Below the pieces are notes generated by a model. That model saw nothing but the letters and a program-made list of their open reading frames with translations. It was not told the origin of the DNA and searched no databases. From contig CAMOKL010000008.1 of the NCBI GenBank assembly GCA_946617655.1, positions 1 to 52,143 of the forward strand: a stretch of DNA of 52,143 nt. Reading direction: 5' to 3'. The position numbers and the translations under genes are program-made. This document shows positions 28,410 through 37,381 of this stretch, piece after piece. The first letter of the stretch is position 1; every line of letters starts with the position of its first letter. This DNA is from Anaeroplasma sp902783745 (lineage in GTDB: Bacteria > Bacillota_I > Bacilli_A > Acholeplasmatales > Anaeroplasmataceae).

Positions 28410-29250
28410 AGGTACATATTGTGATATCGCAAAGGACAAATACTTAAAAACTTCAAAAAATGAATTTGATTTAATATATAAAGAAACAATCATTAAAACT
28501 GCAAGCGCAGTATCATATGATACATTTTCAATTGTACCATTTGAAAATATGCTTGATGGTTTTGTTTTAGAAACATTAGATACAATAAGTAATACTAAAT
28601 CTTTTATAAAACATCAATTAAAGCTTAGAGTTGATTTCGCATTTGTTACTAATAATATAGATATTAAAAAAGTAAAGAAATGCTTTGTACAATTTAAAAC
28701 TTTTGGCCAATGTCTAAATTTTATTTCTAAATATAATTTTGATGTTATAAAAACAGATTCTAATGGGCAGTCACTAAATTATTTTAAAGAACATATTAAT
28801 GATCCAAACTTTTCAGCAATTATTCCTATGCATTATTTAAATGAATTAGATGTTATAACTATCAAAAAACATATTGCTGATAGTAAAGGTAATCAAACAA
28901 GATTCGTTATATTAGAACCAGATAGATATATTGGTGATTGGAAATATATAGATGTAAAATCATATATAGATAAAAAAGTAGGAAAGAAAAATAAATTTAT
29001 TGCATCATTTGTAATAACATCTGAATATGATAAGCCAGGTATATTATTCGACATATTAAGTAAATTTCATGATTTAAATATTAACATGAATTCATTATTA
29101 TCAAGACCATTAAAAACTCATATGGGAGAATATAAGTTTTTTATAGAAGCCACTTTTGATATTGATGCAAAAGATAAATTAATTAAAATTATTAAATCTT
29201 TAGCATCAAATTATAAAACTGACCTTTTAGGTGTATATAATACGTTATAA
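28381..29250 (+). CDS. pheA: prephenate dehydratase with ACT domain
   Basis: A 289-residue enzyme converting prephenate to phenylpyruvate in phenylalanine synthesis. It opens with LAVLGPKGTYCDIA; the catalytic TRF motif is present as NQTRFVIL near residue 180; the C-terminal ACT domain (about residues 205-280) holds NSLLSRPLK, the phenylalanine-binding ESRP-type motif in altered form. The central part is divergent compared with typical PheA. ATG 28381 has GAGGGAG upstream and lies inside the end of the previous gene. Confidence 0.87.
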   Translation: MKKLAVLGPKGTYCDIAKDKYLKTSKNEFDLIYKETIIKTASAVSYDTFSIVPFENMLDGFVLETLDTISNTKSFIKHQLKLRVDFAFVTNNIDIKKVKKCFVQFKTFGQCLNFISKYNFDVIKTDSNGQSLNYFKEHINDPNFSAIIPMHYLNELDVITIKKHIADSKGNQTRFVILEPDRYIGDWKYIDVKSYIDKKVGKKNKFIASFVITSEYDKPGILFDILSKFHDLNINMNSLLSRPLKTHMGEYKFFIEATFDIDAKDKLIKIIKSLASNYKTDLLGVYNTL

Positions 29251-29275
29251 AATTTAATTAAAGGAGGAAGACATT

Positions 29276-30571
29276 ATGAGACCCCAGGATGTAATTATTA
29301 AAAAAAGAGATGGATTTGCCTTAACAGAAGAAGAAATAGATTTTATGATTAAGGGATATACATTAAATGAAATTCCTGATTATCAAATGTCTTCTTTTTT
29401 AATGGCAATATATTTTCGTGGAATGAATATAGATGAAACATATTATCTAACTAAATCTATGCTTAATAGTGGAGATTCTATAGATTTTAAAGGTATTATA
29501 GGTAATACTATAGATAAGCATTCAACAGGTGGAGTTGGTGATAAAACAACATTTGTAGTATCTCCTATATTAGCCGCTTTAGGAATTAATGTATGTAAAA
29601 TGTCAGGAAGAAGCTTAGGCTATACAGGTGGTACAATAGATAAGATTGAATCTATTCCAGGCGTTAATATAAATTTAACAGAAGAAGAATTTATAAATAT
29701 TATTAAAAAAAATAAATTTGCAATAATGGGACAAACAAATAATATAGCTCCTGCTGACAAAAAGCTTTATAGCCTAAGAGATGTAACAGGTACTGTTTCA
29801 TCTATTCCTCTTATTGCATCATCAATTATGTCTAAAAAGCTTGCGTTAAAAACAGATTTAATATCTTTAGATATAAAAGTTGGTAATGGGGCTTTTATGG
29901 ATAATAAAGAACACGCTATAGAACTTGCAAAGCTTATGATAGAAATAGGTAAGAGATTTAATAGACGTGTTATTGCAACATTATCATCAATGAATGAAAA
30001 TTTAGGTTACGCAATTGGTAATTCATTAGAAATAATAGAAGCAATAGAAACACTAAAAGGAAATGGACCTTTAGATTTTACTGAATTATCATTAACTTTA
30101 GCATCTAATACAATTAAAGCTTTAGGTATAACAGATAGCTTTAATGATGCATATAATCTTGCAAAAAGTAAGATTGATGATGGTAGTGCATTATTAGTTT
30201 TTAAGGAATTAGTAAAATTACTTGGTGGAGATATATCATATATTGAAGATACTAATAAATTTATAAAGCCAAAATATATAATACCAATATATTCTAAGTC
30301 TAGGGGATATGTATCTTATGTTGATACTAAATTACTTGGTACTATATCAATGCTAATTGGTGGTGGAAGAATTAAAAAGGATGATATGATTAATCATAGT
30401 GTTGGTTTGAAATTTTATCCAAAGATTGGTACTTATTTAAATGTTGGAGATAAAGTTGCAGACCTTTATATGGAAGAATTAAATGAAGATATTGTTAATA
30501 TGATTTTAAATGCTTTTAAATTATCAGATGAAAAAGTAAATTTTGAGTTAATACTAGACACAAATTTATAA
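29276..30571 (+). CDS. pdp: pyrimidine-nucleoside (thymidine) phosphorylase
   Basis: A 431-residue phosphorylase that splits uridine, thymidine or deoxyuridine into base and (deoxy)ribose-1-phosphate. KHSTGGVGDKTTFVVSP is the phosphate-binding signature, and MSGRSLGYTGGTIDKIESIPG matches the base-binding region. The length fits the Firmicute Pdp type. A strong AAGGAGG lies before ATG. No other nucleoside salvage gene is adjacent. Confidence 0.92.
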   Translation: MRPQDVIIKKRDGFALTEEEIDFMIKGYTLNEIPDYQMSSFLMAIYFRGMNIDETYYLTKSMLNSGDSIDFKGIIGNTIDKHSTGGVGDKTTFVVSPILAALGINVCKMSGRSLGYTGGTIDKIESIPGVNINLTEEEFINIIKKNKFAIMGQTNNIAPADKKLYSLRDVTGTVSSIPLIASSIMSKKLALKTDLISLDIKVGNGAFMDNKEHAIELAKLMIEIGKRFNRRVIATLSSMNENLGYAIGNSLEIIEAIETLKGNGPLDFTELSLTLASNTIKALGITDSFNDAYNLAKSKIDDGSALLVFKELVKLLGGDISYIEDTNKFIKPKYIIPIYSKSRGYVSYVDTKLLGTISMLIGGGRIKKDDMINHSVGLKFYPKIGTYLNVGDKVADLYMEELNEDIVNMILNAFKLSDEKVNFELILDTNL

Positions 30572-30614
30572 TTATAAAAGTTTTAAAAATGCTTCTTTTT
30601 TATTATTATTTCTC

Positions 30615-30643
30615 TTGAAATATAATTCTAAATCTTGTATAAT
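30615..30643 (+). promoter_or_regulatory. SigA-type promoter of the secG-rnr-smpB run
   Basis: TTGAAA (30615-30620) and TATAAT (30638-30643) have a 17-base spacer, just upstream of secG. Confidence 0.72.
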
Positions 30644-30676
30644 GTTTAAGAACTTTTAAAAAAAGGAGGCAGTCTT

Positions 30677-30913
30677 ATGGCAACATTTATAATTGACATA
30701 TTTGTCGCACTAGTTTCAATCTTATTAATAGTAATAGTAATGCTTCAAGCATCAAAAGATGATATCAATGACGCCTTCAATGGTTCTAAGTCAGAATTAT
30801 TTAAGGAACAAAAGGTAAGAGGTATTGAATTATTCATGCAAAGAGCAACAATAGTACTTGCAATATTATTTGTATGTTTAGTTATTGCATCAATACTAAT
30901 TCATAAAGCTTAG
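30677..30913 (+). CDS. secG: preprotein translocase subunit SecG
   Basis: A 78-residue protein with two hydrophobic segments (about residues 4-24 and 54-75) and a polar loop containing QASKDDINDAF, the usual SecG arrangement. It assists SecYE in protein export. It has AAGGAGG before ATG and a terminator after it, so only part of the transcription reaches rnr. The secG-rnr-smpB-ssrA order is common in Firmicutes and supports the assignment. Confidence 0.9.
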   Translation: MATFIIDIFVALVSILLIVIVMLQASKDDINDAFNGSKSELFKEQKVRGIELFMQRATIVLAILFVCLVIASILIHKA

Positions 30914-30919
30914 TTTATT

Positions 30920-30952
30920 AATGAGATTTCTTAACGAGGTCTCATTTTTTAT
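30920..30952 (+). terminator. terminator or attenuator between secG and rnr
   Basis: AATGAGAT and GTCTCATT can pair (30920-30927 with 30942-30949, one G-U pair), followed by a T run. Confidence 0.65.
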
Positions 30953-30970
30953 TTAGGAAAGGAGGAAATC

Positions 30971-33244
30971 ATGGATAACCTAAAAGATTTAATAATTAAT
31001 GCATTAAATGAAGGCAATCTTTCATATGGAATTCTAAAGGATTATTTAGGATGTGATGATCTAGAATTAAATGATGCATTAAATGATTTATTAGAAGAAA
31101 AAAGAATAAAGTATCTTCCTTCACAAGAATTATATAAGCTCATTAAGTTTCAAGGCCTTGATTTAGCTCTTTTATTAGATTTTTGTAAGAAGAAGATGTA
31201 TTTTACTTACTTTGATATAAAAAGTCATTTTAAGGCTAAAAAAGCGGAAATTGATTCAGCTATATCAATTCTAAGTAAAGAAGAAAAAATTAAATTTATA
31301 AATGAATATAATGTATATTCTTATTTACTTGAAGGTCAAATAGATTTACATGAAAAATTTGGATTTGTAACTGTAGATGGTTATACTAACGATTTTTTTA
31401 TTCCAGGAGATTTTATTTATAATGCTTATAATAAAGATATTGTTTTAATTGCACCTGTAGAAGTAACATCTAAAAAGATTGTCGCAAAAGTTATTAAGGT
31501 TTTAAAAAGAAATACTTTATCTATATTTGGTATATTAAAAGAAAAAGGAAATAAATATAAGAAATATTATGTTATACCATTACAAAATTCTTTTAATCAA
31601 AATGTAATTATAAAAGGTGATATTAATAAAGAAGATTTAGGTAAGGTATGCCAAGTATCTTTAGAATATAAGGGCTTTGATGTTACAGGAAGAATTATTA
31701 ATGTAATAGGTTATAAGGATGATCCTGGTATGGATATATCATTAATTGCATTAAAATATGGTTTTGAGGTTTCTTTTAAAGAAGATACCATAAAAGAACT
31801 TGATAATATACCTGATGAGGTTTTAGATTATCAATTGAAGGATAGAATTGATTATACTAATAAAAAGGTTATTACAATTGATGGTGATGATTCAAAGGAT
31901 TTTGATGATGCAGTATCTTTAGAAATAATGGATAATGGTAATTATAAGCTTGGTGTTTATATTGCTGATGTAGCAGAATATGTTGCTGAAGGAACATCTC
32001 TTGATAAGGATGCATTAAAAAGAGGCACATCATGCTATCTTGCTGATAGAGTAATACCTATGCTTCCAAGAAAACTATCTAATGGTATATGTTCATTAAA
32101 TCCTAATGTTATAAGATTAGTTTTAGCTATCAATATTGAAATTAATCCTAAGGGTAAGGTTATAGGATATGATATTAATGAAGGATATATTAAATCATGT
32201 CATAGAATGACTTATAATAAGGTTAATAAAATATTAGATGGTGATGATGAATTAATCAATGAATATAATGATATTTATGATATGCTTATACAAATGAATA
32301 AGTTATCTCATATTTTAAGAGATATTAGATTTAGACGTGGTGGATTAGAATTTGATGACACTGAATTTGAATTTAAGTTAAATGATAAGGGTGAGCCTAT
32401 AGAAATCATTAGAAGACAAAGATATGATGCAGAAAAGCTTATTGAGGATTTTATGCTTATAGCTAATGAAATGATTGCATATCATATGAATTTAATGAAG
32501 CTTCCTATAGTATATAGAATTCATGAAGAACCAGACCAAGAAAAATTACATCAAACAATTGATGTAATAAGAGGCTTTGATTTAAATGTTAAAAATTTAA
32601 AAGGTGATATTCATCCAAAGGAAATTCAAGAGATTTTAAATAAAGCTAAGGATAATCCTAATACAGCAATTATTAATAATTTAATGCTAAGAAGTATGAT
32701 GAAGGCAAAATATTTTGAAGATTGCTTAGGACACTATGGTCTTGCACTACATTATTATTGTCATTTTACATCTCCTATTAGAAGATACCCTGATTTAATG
32801 ACTCATAGAATGATTAAAAAATTATTATTACATCCAACAAATAATATTGATTCTTTAATTAAGAAATATAATGAGATTATACCAGATATCGCATATAGAA
32901 ATTCTAAATCAGAAAGAAATTCTATTGATTGTGAAAGAGAAGTAGATGATATGCTTTATGCATGGTATATGGAAAAGCATATAGGAGAAGATATGATTGG
33001 TGTTATAGTTTCTATGGTGCCATATGGTATGTTTGTTGAACTTTCTAATGGTGCAGAAGGTTTAATAAGCTTTCAATCTATGGATGGTTATTATACTTAT
33101 GATGAGGATACATATACTGCATCTAATGGAATAAAAACCTATAGATTAGGTGATAAGGTTGAAATAGTAATTACAAATTCAGATAAAGATAAGCATCAAA
33201 TTGATTTTATGCTTAAAGAAGATTATTTAAGGATGGAGATTTAA
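30971..33244 (+). CDS. rnr: ribonuclease R
   Basis: A 757-residue 3'-5' exoribonuclease. N-terminal winged-helix segments (residues 1-120) and cold-shock domains come first. The RNB domain contains TIDGDDSKDFDDAVSLE, with its metal-binding Asp residues, near residue 300. A C-terminal S1 domain (MIGVIVSMVPYGMFVEL) follows, ending without the long Lys-rich tail seen in some species. RNase R degrades structured RNA and the non-stop mRNAs handled by tmRNA-SmpB, whose genes follow immediately. Confidence 0.95.
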   Translation: MDNLKDLIINALNEGNLSYGILKDYLGCDDLELNDALNDLLEEKRIKYLPSQELYKLIKFQGLDLALLLDFCKKKMYFTYFDIKSHFKAKKAEIDSAISILSKEEKIKFINEYNVYSYLLEGQIDLHEKFGFVTVDGYTNDFFIPGDFIYNAYNKDIVLIAPVEVTSKKIVAKVIKVLKRNTLSIFGILKEKGNKYKKYYVIPLQNSFNQNVIIKGDINKEDLGKVCQVSLEYKGFDVTGRIINVIGYKDDPGMDISLIALKYGFEVSFKEDTIKELDNIPDEVLDYQLKDRIDYTNKKVITIDGDDSKDFDDAVSLEIMDNGNYKLGVYIADVAEYVAEGTSLDKDALKRGTSCYLADRVIPMLPRKLSNGICSLNPNVIRLVLAINIEINPKGKVIGYDINEGYIKSCHRMTYNKVNKILDGDDELINEYNDIYDMLIQMNKLSHILRDIRFRRGGLEFDDTEFEFKLNDKGEPIEIIRRQRYDAEKLIEDFMLIANEMIAYHMNLMKLPIVYRIHEEPDQEKLHQTIDVIRGFDLNVKNLKGDIHPKEIQEILNKAKDNPNTAIINNLMLRSMMKAKYFEDCLGHYGLALHYYCHFTSPIRRYPDLMTHRMIKKLLLHPTNNIDSLIKKYNEIIPDIAYRNSKSERNSIDCEREVDDMLYAWYMEKHIGEDMIGVIVSMVPYGMFVELSNGAEGLISFQSMDGYYTYDEDTYTASNGIKTYRLGDKVEIVITNSDKDKHQIDFMLKEDYLRMEI

Positions 33245-33691
33245 ATGAAAATTATATGTCAAAATAAAAAAGCATCATTTGAATATTTCATCTTAGATAC
33301 ATATGAGGCTGGAATCAAGCTTAAAGGCTCTGAAATTAAATCTATTAGAGCTGGTAATGCAAATATAAATGATGCTTATGTAATAATAAGAAATGGTGTA
33401 CCAGAAATATTAAATATGTTTATAAAAAAATATGAGCATGGTACTTTATTCAATCATGAAGAATTAAGAACAAGAGAATTGTTATTAAATAAACATGAGA
33501 TAATTAAATTAAGCCAAAGAATTCAAAAAGAAGGATTAACATTAGTTGCGACAAAAGCTTATTTTAAGGGTTCATTAGTTAAGATTGAAGTTGCGTTAGC
33601 AAAAGGTAAGAAGCTTGTAGATAAAAGAGAGACTATTAAAAAAAGAGATGAGGATAGAAGAGTCTCTAAAGAACTTAAAAACAGATATTAA
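33245..33691 (+). CDS. smpB: SsrA-binding protein SmpB
   Basis: A 148-residue protein: KASFEYFILDTYEAGIKLKGSEIKSIRAG is the OB-core start, and the C-terminal tail KRETIKKRDEDRRVSKELK enters the decoding site in place of mRNA. It delivers tmRNA to stalled ribosomes. It starts at the base after the rnr stop, with its GGATGGAG site inside rnr. Its stop codon lies in a hairpin that ends the transcript just before ssrA. Confidence 0.96.
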   Translation: MKIICQNKKASFEYFILDTYEAGIKLKGSEIKSIRAGNANINDAYVIIRNGVPEILNMFIKKYEHGTLFNHEELRTRELLLNKHEIIKLSQRIQKEGLTLVATKAYFKGSLVKIEVALAKGKKLVDKRETIKKRDEDRRVSKELKNRY

Positions 33692-33713
33692 TTATTTGCT
33701 AATATCTGTTTTT
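33679..33713 (+). terminator. terminator at the end of smpB
   Basis: AAACAGATATTA (33679-33690) pairs with TAATATCTGTTT (33700-33711), then a short T run. It overlaps the smpB stop codon. Confidence 0.75.
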
Positions 33714-33717
33714 AGGT

Positions 33718-33723
33718 TATAAT
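33718..33723 (+). promoter_or_regulatory. -10 element of the ssrA promoter
   Basis: TATAAT lies 19 bases before the mature tmRNA 5' end. A weak -35 (TTGCTA, 33696-33701, 16-base spacer) would lie in the loop of the smpB terminator. Confidence 0.5.
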
Positions 33724-33742
33724 AGTTATGTAAATTAAATAT

Positions 33743-34150
33743 GGGGTTGTCCTGGATTCGCTATGATCTAGGAAGTAATGTAAGCATGTGGTGGGATACC
33801 GTCCACCTAAAAAACGTCGAGGTTTGTAAATAAACGCAAACGAAGAAAATAATGATTATGCATTCTTAGCAGCAAGAAACAATGCTTCTGCTAACTATGC
33901 TTACGCTTGCTAATATAATATAAGCGGCCCACCCTATTTGTTTCCTATGCATTTAGGCTTTGGGTTTTACTACAGTAGGATATATTAAGATACTGCTACT
34001 CTAAGTATTATTAATGAATTTAATAGAGTGTAGGTATGTTTTGGTCTGCTAGTTAGCTTAGGCATATCGAAAATTATTGACTAGATAAACATGTAGAAAG
34101 CACTATGGATTAGGTTGTATACAGGGGTTCGATTCCCCTCAGCTCCACCA
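33743..34150 (+). ncRNA. ssrA: transfer-messenger RNA (tmRNA)
   Basis: A 408-base tmRNA. The ends pair as a tRNA-like acceptor: GGGGTTG (33743-33749) with CAGCTCC before the encoded ACCA, and GGTTCGATTCC forms the T arm. The tag frame runs from GCA 33836 to TAA 33911-33913 after the typical AAATAAAC context. It encodes 25 residues, starting ANEENNDYAFLAA and ending ANYAYAC. Most bacterial tags are 8-15 residues and end in LAA or similar; this one is long and ends in Cys. A tag ending ANYAFA is known from Mesoplasma, where Lon degrades tagged proteins. SmpB and RNase R lie just upstream. Confidence 0.97.
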
Positions 34151-34163
34151 ATAAGAAAAATCG

Positions 34164-34211
34164 AGACATTTTGTATGTGTCATTTCGTCACATATGGAAT
34201 GTCTTTTTTTA
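34164..34211 (+). terminator. terminator of tmRNA
   Basis: A 16-pair stem, AGACATTTTGTATGTG with CACATATGGAATGTCT (three G-U pairs), is followed by seven T bases. Confidence 0.82.
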
Positions 34212-34278
34212 TTTATTTTTAGATATTTCCGCCGAATTGGCTTCTAGATGTCCCTTAACACTTGAGGGGGTGATTATA

Positions 34279-34857
34279 TTGAAACATAATATTACAAAAG
34301 AAGTGAAAGATTATCTAAATGAATATAAACCAGAAAAGTTCTATTCTTATGCACTATTTAGAAACATTTATAAAGACGCAGAGGTGTCCTATGAATCATT
34401 TAGGAAAGTGTTAGTGAGGCTGGAACATAAAGGCTTATTAAAAAGCATTGGTAAAGGTATATATGAAAATATAAATGGATATGATTCTGATTATTTAAAA
34501 AATGAATTTGTTAATAATGATAAAGGTGTATTTGTAGATGTTAATAAGTTAGTAGGAAATCCTAATTGTACTCATAATGCTATTTTTACATCAATTGCAG
34601 GCTCAAATGGTTTGTACCTCCCTGACAATACAAAAGTATTTCAATGTGATATCGAATATAATGAATCAAATAAGAATTTAACTAAAATATTATATTCATA
34701 TAAGAGATTAGATTTTATTATGTTTGTTCATAAGCCGGCATTAATAGAATTATTTAAGGAAAGTTTTAACATTGATGTTTTTATTACCATTTCAAATTTG
34801 CTAAATATTAAAGAATCATCTGTTAGATTTCTGTTAAATTTGCTTGATAATAATTGA
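34279..34857 (+). CDS. winged-helix protein, AbiEi-like in outline
   Basis: A 192-residue protein starting at TTG 34279, eight bases after GAGGGGG. The longer frame from 34171 would begin inside the tmRNA terminator and is rejected. Residues 1-60 (YSYALFRNIYKDAEVSYESFRKV, then GLLKSIGKGIYEN) form a winged helix as in AbiEi-type antitoxins and other regulators. The rest is not recognised. No AbiEii nucleotidyltransferase follows, so a type IV toxin-antitoxin pair is not supported. It is the first gene of the region behind tmRNA and may control the restriction-modification genes downstream. Confidence 0.6.
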   Translation: MKHNITKEVKDYLNEYKPEKFYSYALFRNIYKDAEVSYESFRKVLVRLEHKGLLKSIGKGIYENINGYDSDYLKNEFVNNDKGVFVDVNKLVGNPNCTHNAIFTSIAGSNGLYLPDNTKVFQCDIEYNESNKNLTKILYSYKRLDFIMFVHKPALIELFKESFNIDVFITISNLLNIKESSVRFLLNLLDNN

Positions 34858-34895
34858 TATATATTGTTTAGTATCTATGTCTAAGGAGGCATAGA

Positions 34896-35465
34896 ATGAT
34901 GAAGGTGTTTTTGAAACAGAGAAATATGTATTATATGAAGTATTGGTGCCAAAAGGTCAGCGATGCTGATATTAGTGTATTTTGTTGTAATAGCATTATT
35001 GATTCGGAAGATTTATTGGATAAAGAAAAACTAATAAAGGAAAAAGATGCTTCGCAGCAGTTATTATATGAATATCAATTATTTTATAATGAATTAGATG
35101 AAGTAGAAAAAGTGGTATTGTTATCATATGTCTATGATAAGCCTATACCACCTTCAATGAATGCAATTTGTTATGAAAATATAAAAGTAAAAGTCTATAA
35201 AAAATGGTGTATGAAATTTCTAAGTGATAACTTAATATACATTCATGATTTAGATGTAAAAAAACTAGGTGAATTGTTAAGAGAAGCTAGAAGAAAGAAA
35301 TATTTAAGTGCAAACAATGTGGCTGAATTTCTTGGAATAACAGAAAGTTCAATTAGAAACTATGAAATTGGAAGAAGAACACCTGGCATAAATGTATTAT
35401 ATGCTTTATGTGAATTATATGAAATAGACATAAAACATATTATAAATTTATCCATAGGAAAATAA
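34896..35465 (+). CDS. XRE-family regulator with unknown N-terminal domain
   Basis: A 189-residue protein. The last 65 residues (LGELLREARRKKYLSANNVAEFLGITESSIRNYEIGRRTPG) are a clear Cro/C1-type helix-turn-helix; the N-terminal 120 residues, rich in Tyr and Leu, match no family I can name. Standalone regulators beside restriction-modification genes often delay nuclease expression. Here it lies 116 bases before the nuclease-methylase gene and in the same direction. Two exact 14-base repeats in that gap are candidate binding sites. AGGAGG precedes the start. Confidence 0.68.
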   Translation: MMKVFLKQRNMYYMKYWCQKVSDADISVFCCNSIIDSEDLLDKEKLIKEKDASQQLLYEYQLFYNELDEVEKVVLLSYVYDKPIPPSMNAICYENIKVKVYKKWCMKFLSDNLIYIHDLDVKKLGELLREARRKKYLSANNVAEFLGITESSIRNYEIGRRTPGINVLYALCELYEIDIKHIINLSIGK

Positions 35466-35530
35466 TTTGATAAAAAAACAAAAAAATATGTCTACAAAAT
35501 CACTTTTAAATAGGATATTTGATAAAAAAA
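35465..35530. repeat. exact 14-base direct repeats upstream of the restriction-modification operon
   Basis: ATTTGATAAAAAAA occurs at 35465-35478 and 35517-35530, 52 bases apart. The second copy lies directly in front of a TATAAT (35535-35540), where no good -35 is visible. This would fit operator or activator sites. Confidence 0.6.
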
Positions 35531-35581
35531 ATGATATAATTTTAAACAAAGATTATTCGAGTAAATTGGAGGCAGTATTAT

Positions 35582-37381
35582 ATGAGAGAATTTTTGACTG
35601 AGGATGTTGTGCGCGATAAAGCCGGAAAAATTTTAGGTTTTGAAGACACAAAAGAAGTGAAAAGTGGTGTTGGTCAACTAACTACTTTTAATCAACTTGG
35701 CTTTAAAGGTAATAACAAGAAACCTGATGGATGGTATTTGCCAAAAGATAAGGGACAACCTGCAATTATATTAGAAACAAAAAATTCAAATGAGGATTTA
35801 GATACAGAAGATTGGATTAAGGAAATTCTTGATAATTGTAATATCGCATTAAAAAAATATAATAATGTATTTGGAATTTTATATAATGGATATGAAATTA
35901 AGGGATTTAAAAACGGTGAACAAATTGATATCTCAGATGAACTTCAAAACAAAGACTATTATTTAGATTTCTTTAATAATGATAAAATTGACAAAGAAAA
36001 AATATATATTTTAACTCAGAGAATTAATAACTGTTTACATTTTAAATTTGGCATTAAAGATTTATATCATCGTATGATTTTTACAGCATGCGCTTTAGTT
36101 GCTAAAAGATATGGTGCGACATTAACTAAAGGTATGGATTATGCAACTTTTCATACTTCAATTCATTCAACTTTAGCAAAATCATTGCAAGAAGATAAAA
36201 AGTTGAATTCAAAACTTGATTTATTGCTTGAAGTATATGCTGAAATTAAGATGAATGCTTCGACTAGTTCAAGCGGTATACAAGAAGCAATTGATAGCTT
36301 TATTGGTTGGGTAGGAGATATTTCAGATTGCATCAATTCTAATAATTGGAATGGTGAAGATGTAATGGGTATTTTCTTTAATGAGTTCAATAGATATAAG
36401 AAAAAATCTGAAAGCGGTCAAGTCTTTACGCCAGACCACATTACATCTTTTATGTATAGATTACTTGAAGTAGACAAAGATGATGTAATTCTGGACGCTG
36501 CATGTGGTTCGGGAGCTTTTTTGGTAAAATCCATGTGTAATATGATTAAAGAAGCTGGTGGAATTAAGACTAGTAAAGCTACTGATATAAAGAGAAAACA
36601 GTTATATGGCATAGAATATGATAGACAAATTTTTGCATTAGCTTGTGCTAATATGTTGATACACAAGGACGGTAAAACGAATCTTGAACAAATGGATTCT
36701 AGGTATAAAGAAGCATCAGATTGGATTAAGACTAAGCCTATTACAAAAGTATTAATGAACCCTCCTTTTGAAAATAAATATGGGTGTTTAGATATTGTAA
36801 AAAATGTTTTAGAAAGCGTAAAAAAAGGAACTATGTGTGCTTTCATTTTGCCAGATAAAAAATTAGAAAAAAATGAGGGTAAAGCAAAGAAGATTCTTAA
36901 GAATAATAGAATCTTAAAAATTATTAAACTACCAGAAAAAACATTTTCAGGTGTGACAACATCTATTTTTGTTATCAAGGCAGGTTATCCACAAGGAAAT
37001 AATCAAATTTTTGGATGTTATATGCCAGAGGATGGTCTTATTACAGTAAAAAATCAGGGTAGACATGATATTAAAAATAGATGGAATGATATTGAAAATT
37101 ATTGGATTGATAAAATAGAGAAACAGGCAGGAGATTCTACAATTCAGTGGATTGATCCATCTAAGGCTTGGAGTTATCAAATGCCACAAAAAGAATTTTC
37201 AATTTCAGAAGAAGATTTTAATAAAACAGTATTTGATTACTTAATGTTTAATAATAATATTGATACTGCCGGTATTAAAGACGAGATAATTGATAGAGTT
37301 TTTTATTCTGCCAGTGTAGAAAAAGGTAAGGATTGTTACGATATTAGGATTAAAAAGGAGTCAAATGAAGATGACAATTGA
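35582..37381 (+). CDS. fused endonuclease-N6-adenine methyltransferase (BcgI A-like)
   Basis: A 599-residue protein. The N-terminal part has a PD-(D/E)xK nuclease pattern: KPDG with Asp49, then IILETK with Glu65 and Lys67. A helical region resembling HsdM N-domains follows. The methylase core has DAACGSGAFL (SAM motif I, about residue 304) and NPPF (catalytic motif IV, about residue 392), the gamma-type N6-adenine order, with SGQVFTP before it. A separate specificity gene overlaps its end, and there is no HsdR. This is the layout of BcgI-type (type IIB) systems, where A cuts and methylates and B recognises DNA. The length is close to BcgIA. Cutting activity is inferred, not shown. Confidence 0.83.
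   Translation: MREFLTEDVVRDKAGKILGFEDTKEVKSGVGQLTTFNQLGFKGNNKKPDGWYLPKDKGQPAIILETKNSNEDLDTEDWIKEILDNCNIALKKYNNVFGILYNGYEIKGFKNGEQIDISDELQNKDYYLDFFNNDKIDKEKIYILTQRINNCLHFKFGIKDLYHRMIFTACALVAKRYGATLTKGMDYATFHTSIHSTLAKSLQEDKKLNSKLDLLLEVYAEIKMNASTSSSGIQEAIDSFIGWVGDISDCINSNNWNGEDVMGIFFNEFNRYKKKSESGQVFTPDHITSFMYRLLEVDKDDVILDAACGSGAFLVKSMCNMIKEAGGIKTSKATDIKRKQLYGIEYDRQIFALACANMLIHKDGKTNLEQMDSRYKEASDWIKTKPITKVLMNPPFENKYGCLDIVKNVLESVKKGTMCAFILPDKKLEKNEGKAKKILKNNRILKIIKLPEKTFSGVTTSIFVIKAGYPQGNNQIFGCYMPEDGLITVKNQGRHDIKNRWNDIENYWIDKIEKQAGDSTIQWIDPSKAWSYQMPQKEFSISEEDFNKTVFDYLMFNNNIDTAGIKDEIIDRVFYSASVEKGKDCYDIRIKKESNEDDN

Noticed and set aside
34171..34278. N-terminal extension of the winged-helix gene
   Set aside because: It would start inside the tmRNA terminator stem; TTG 34279 has a GAGGGGG site at good spacing.
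34279..35465. Type IV AbiE toxin-antitoxin pair
   Set aside because: The second gene is an XRE regulator with no nucleotidyltransferase motif, so only the first gene resembles AbiE.
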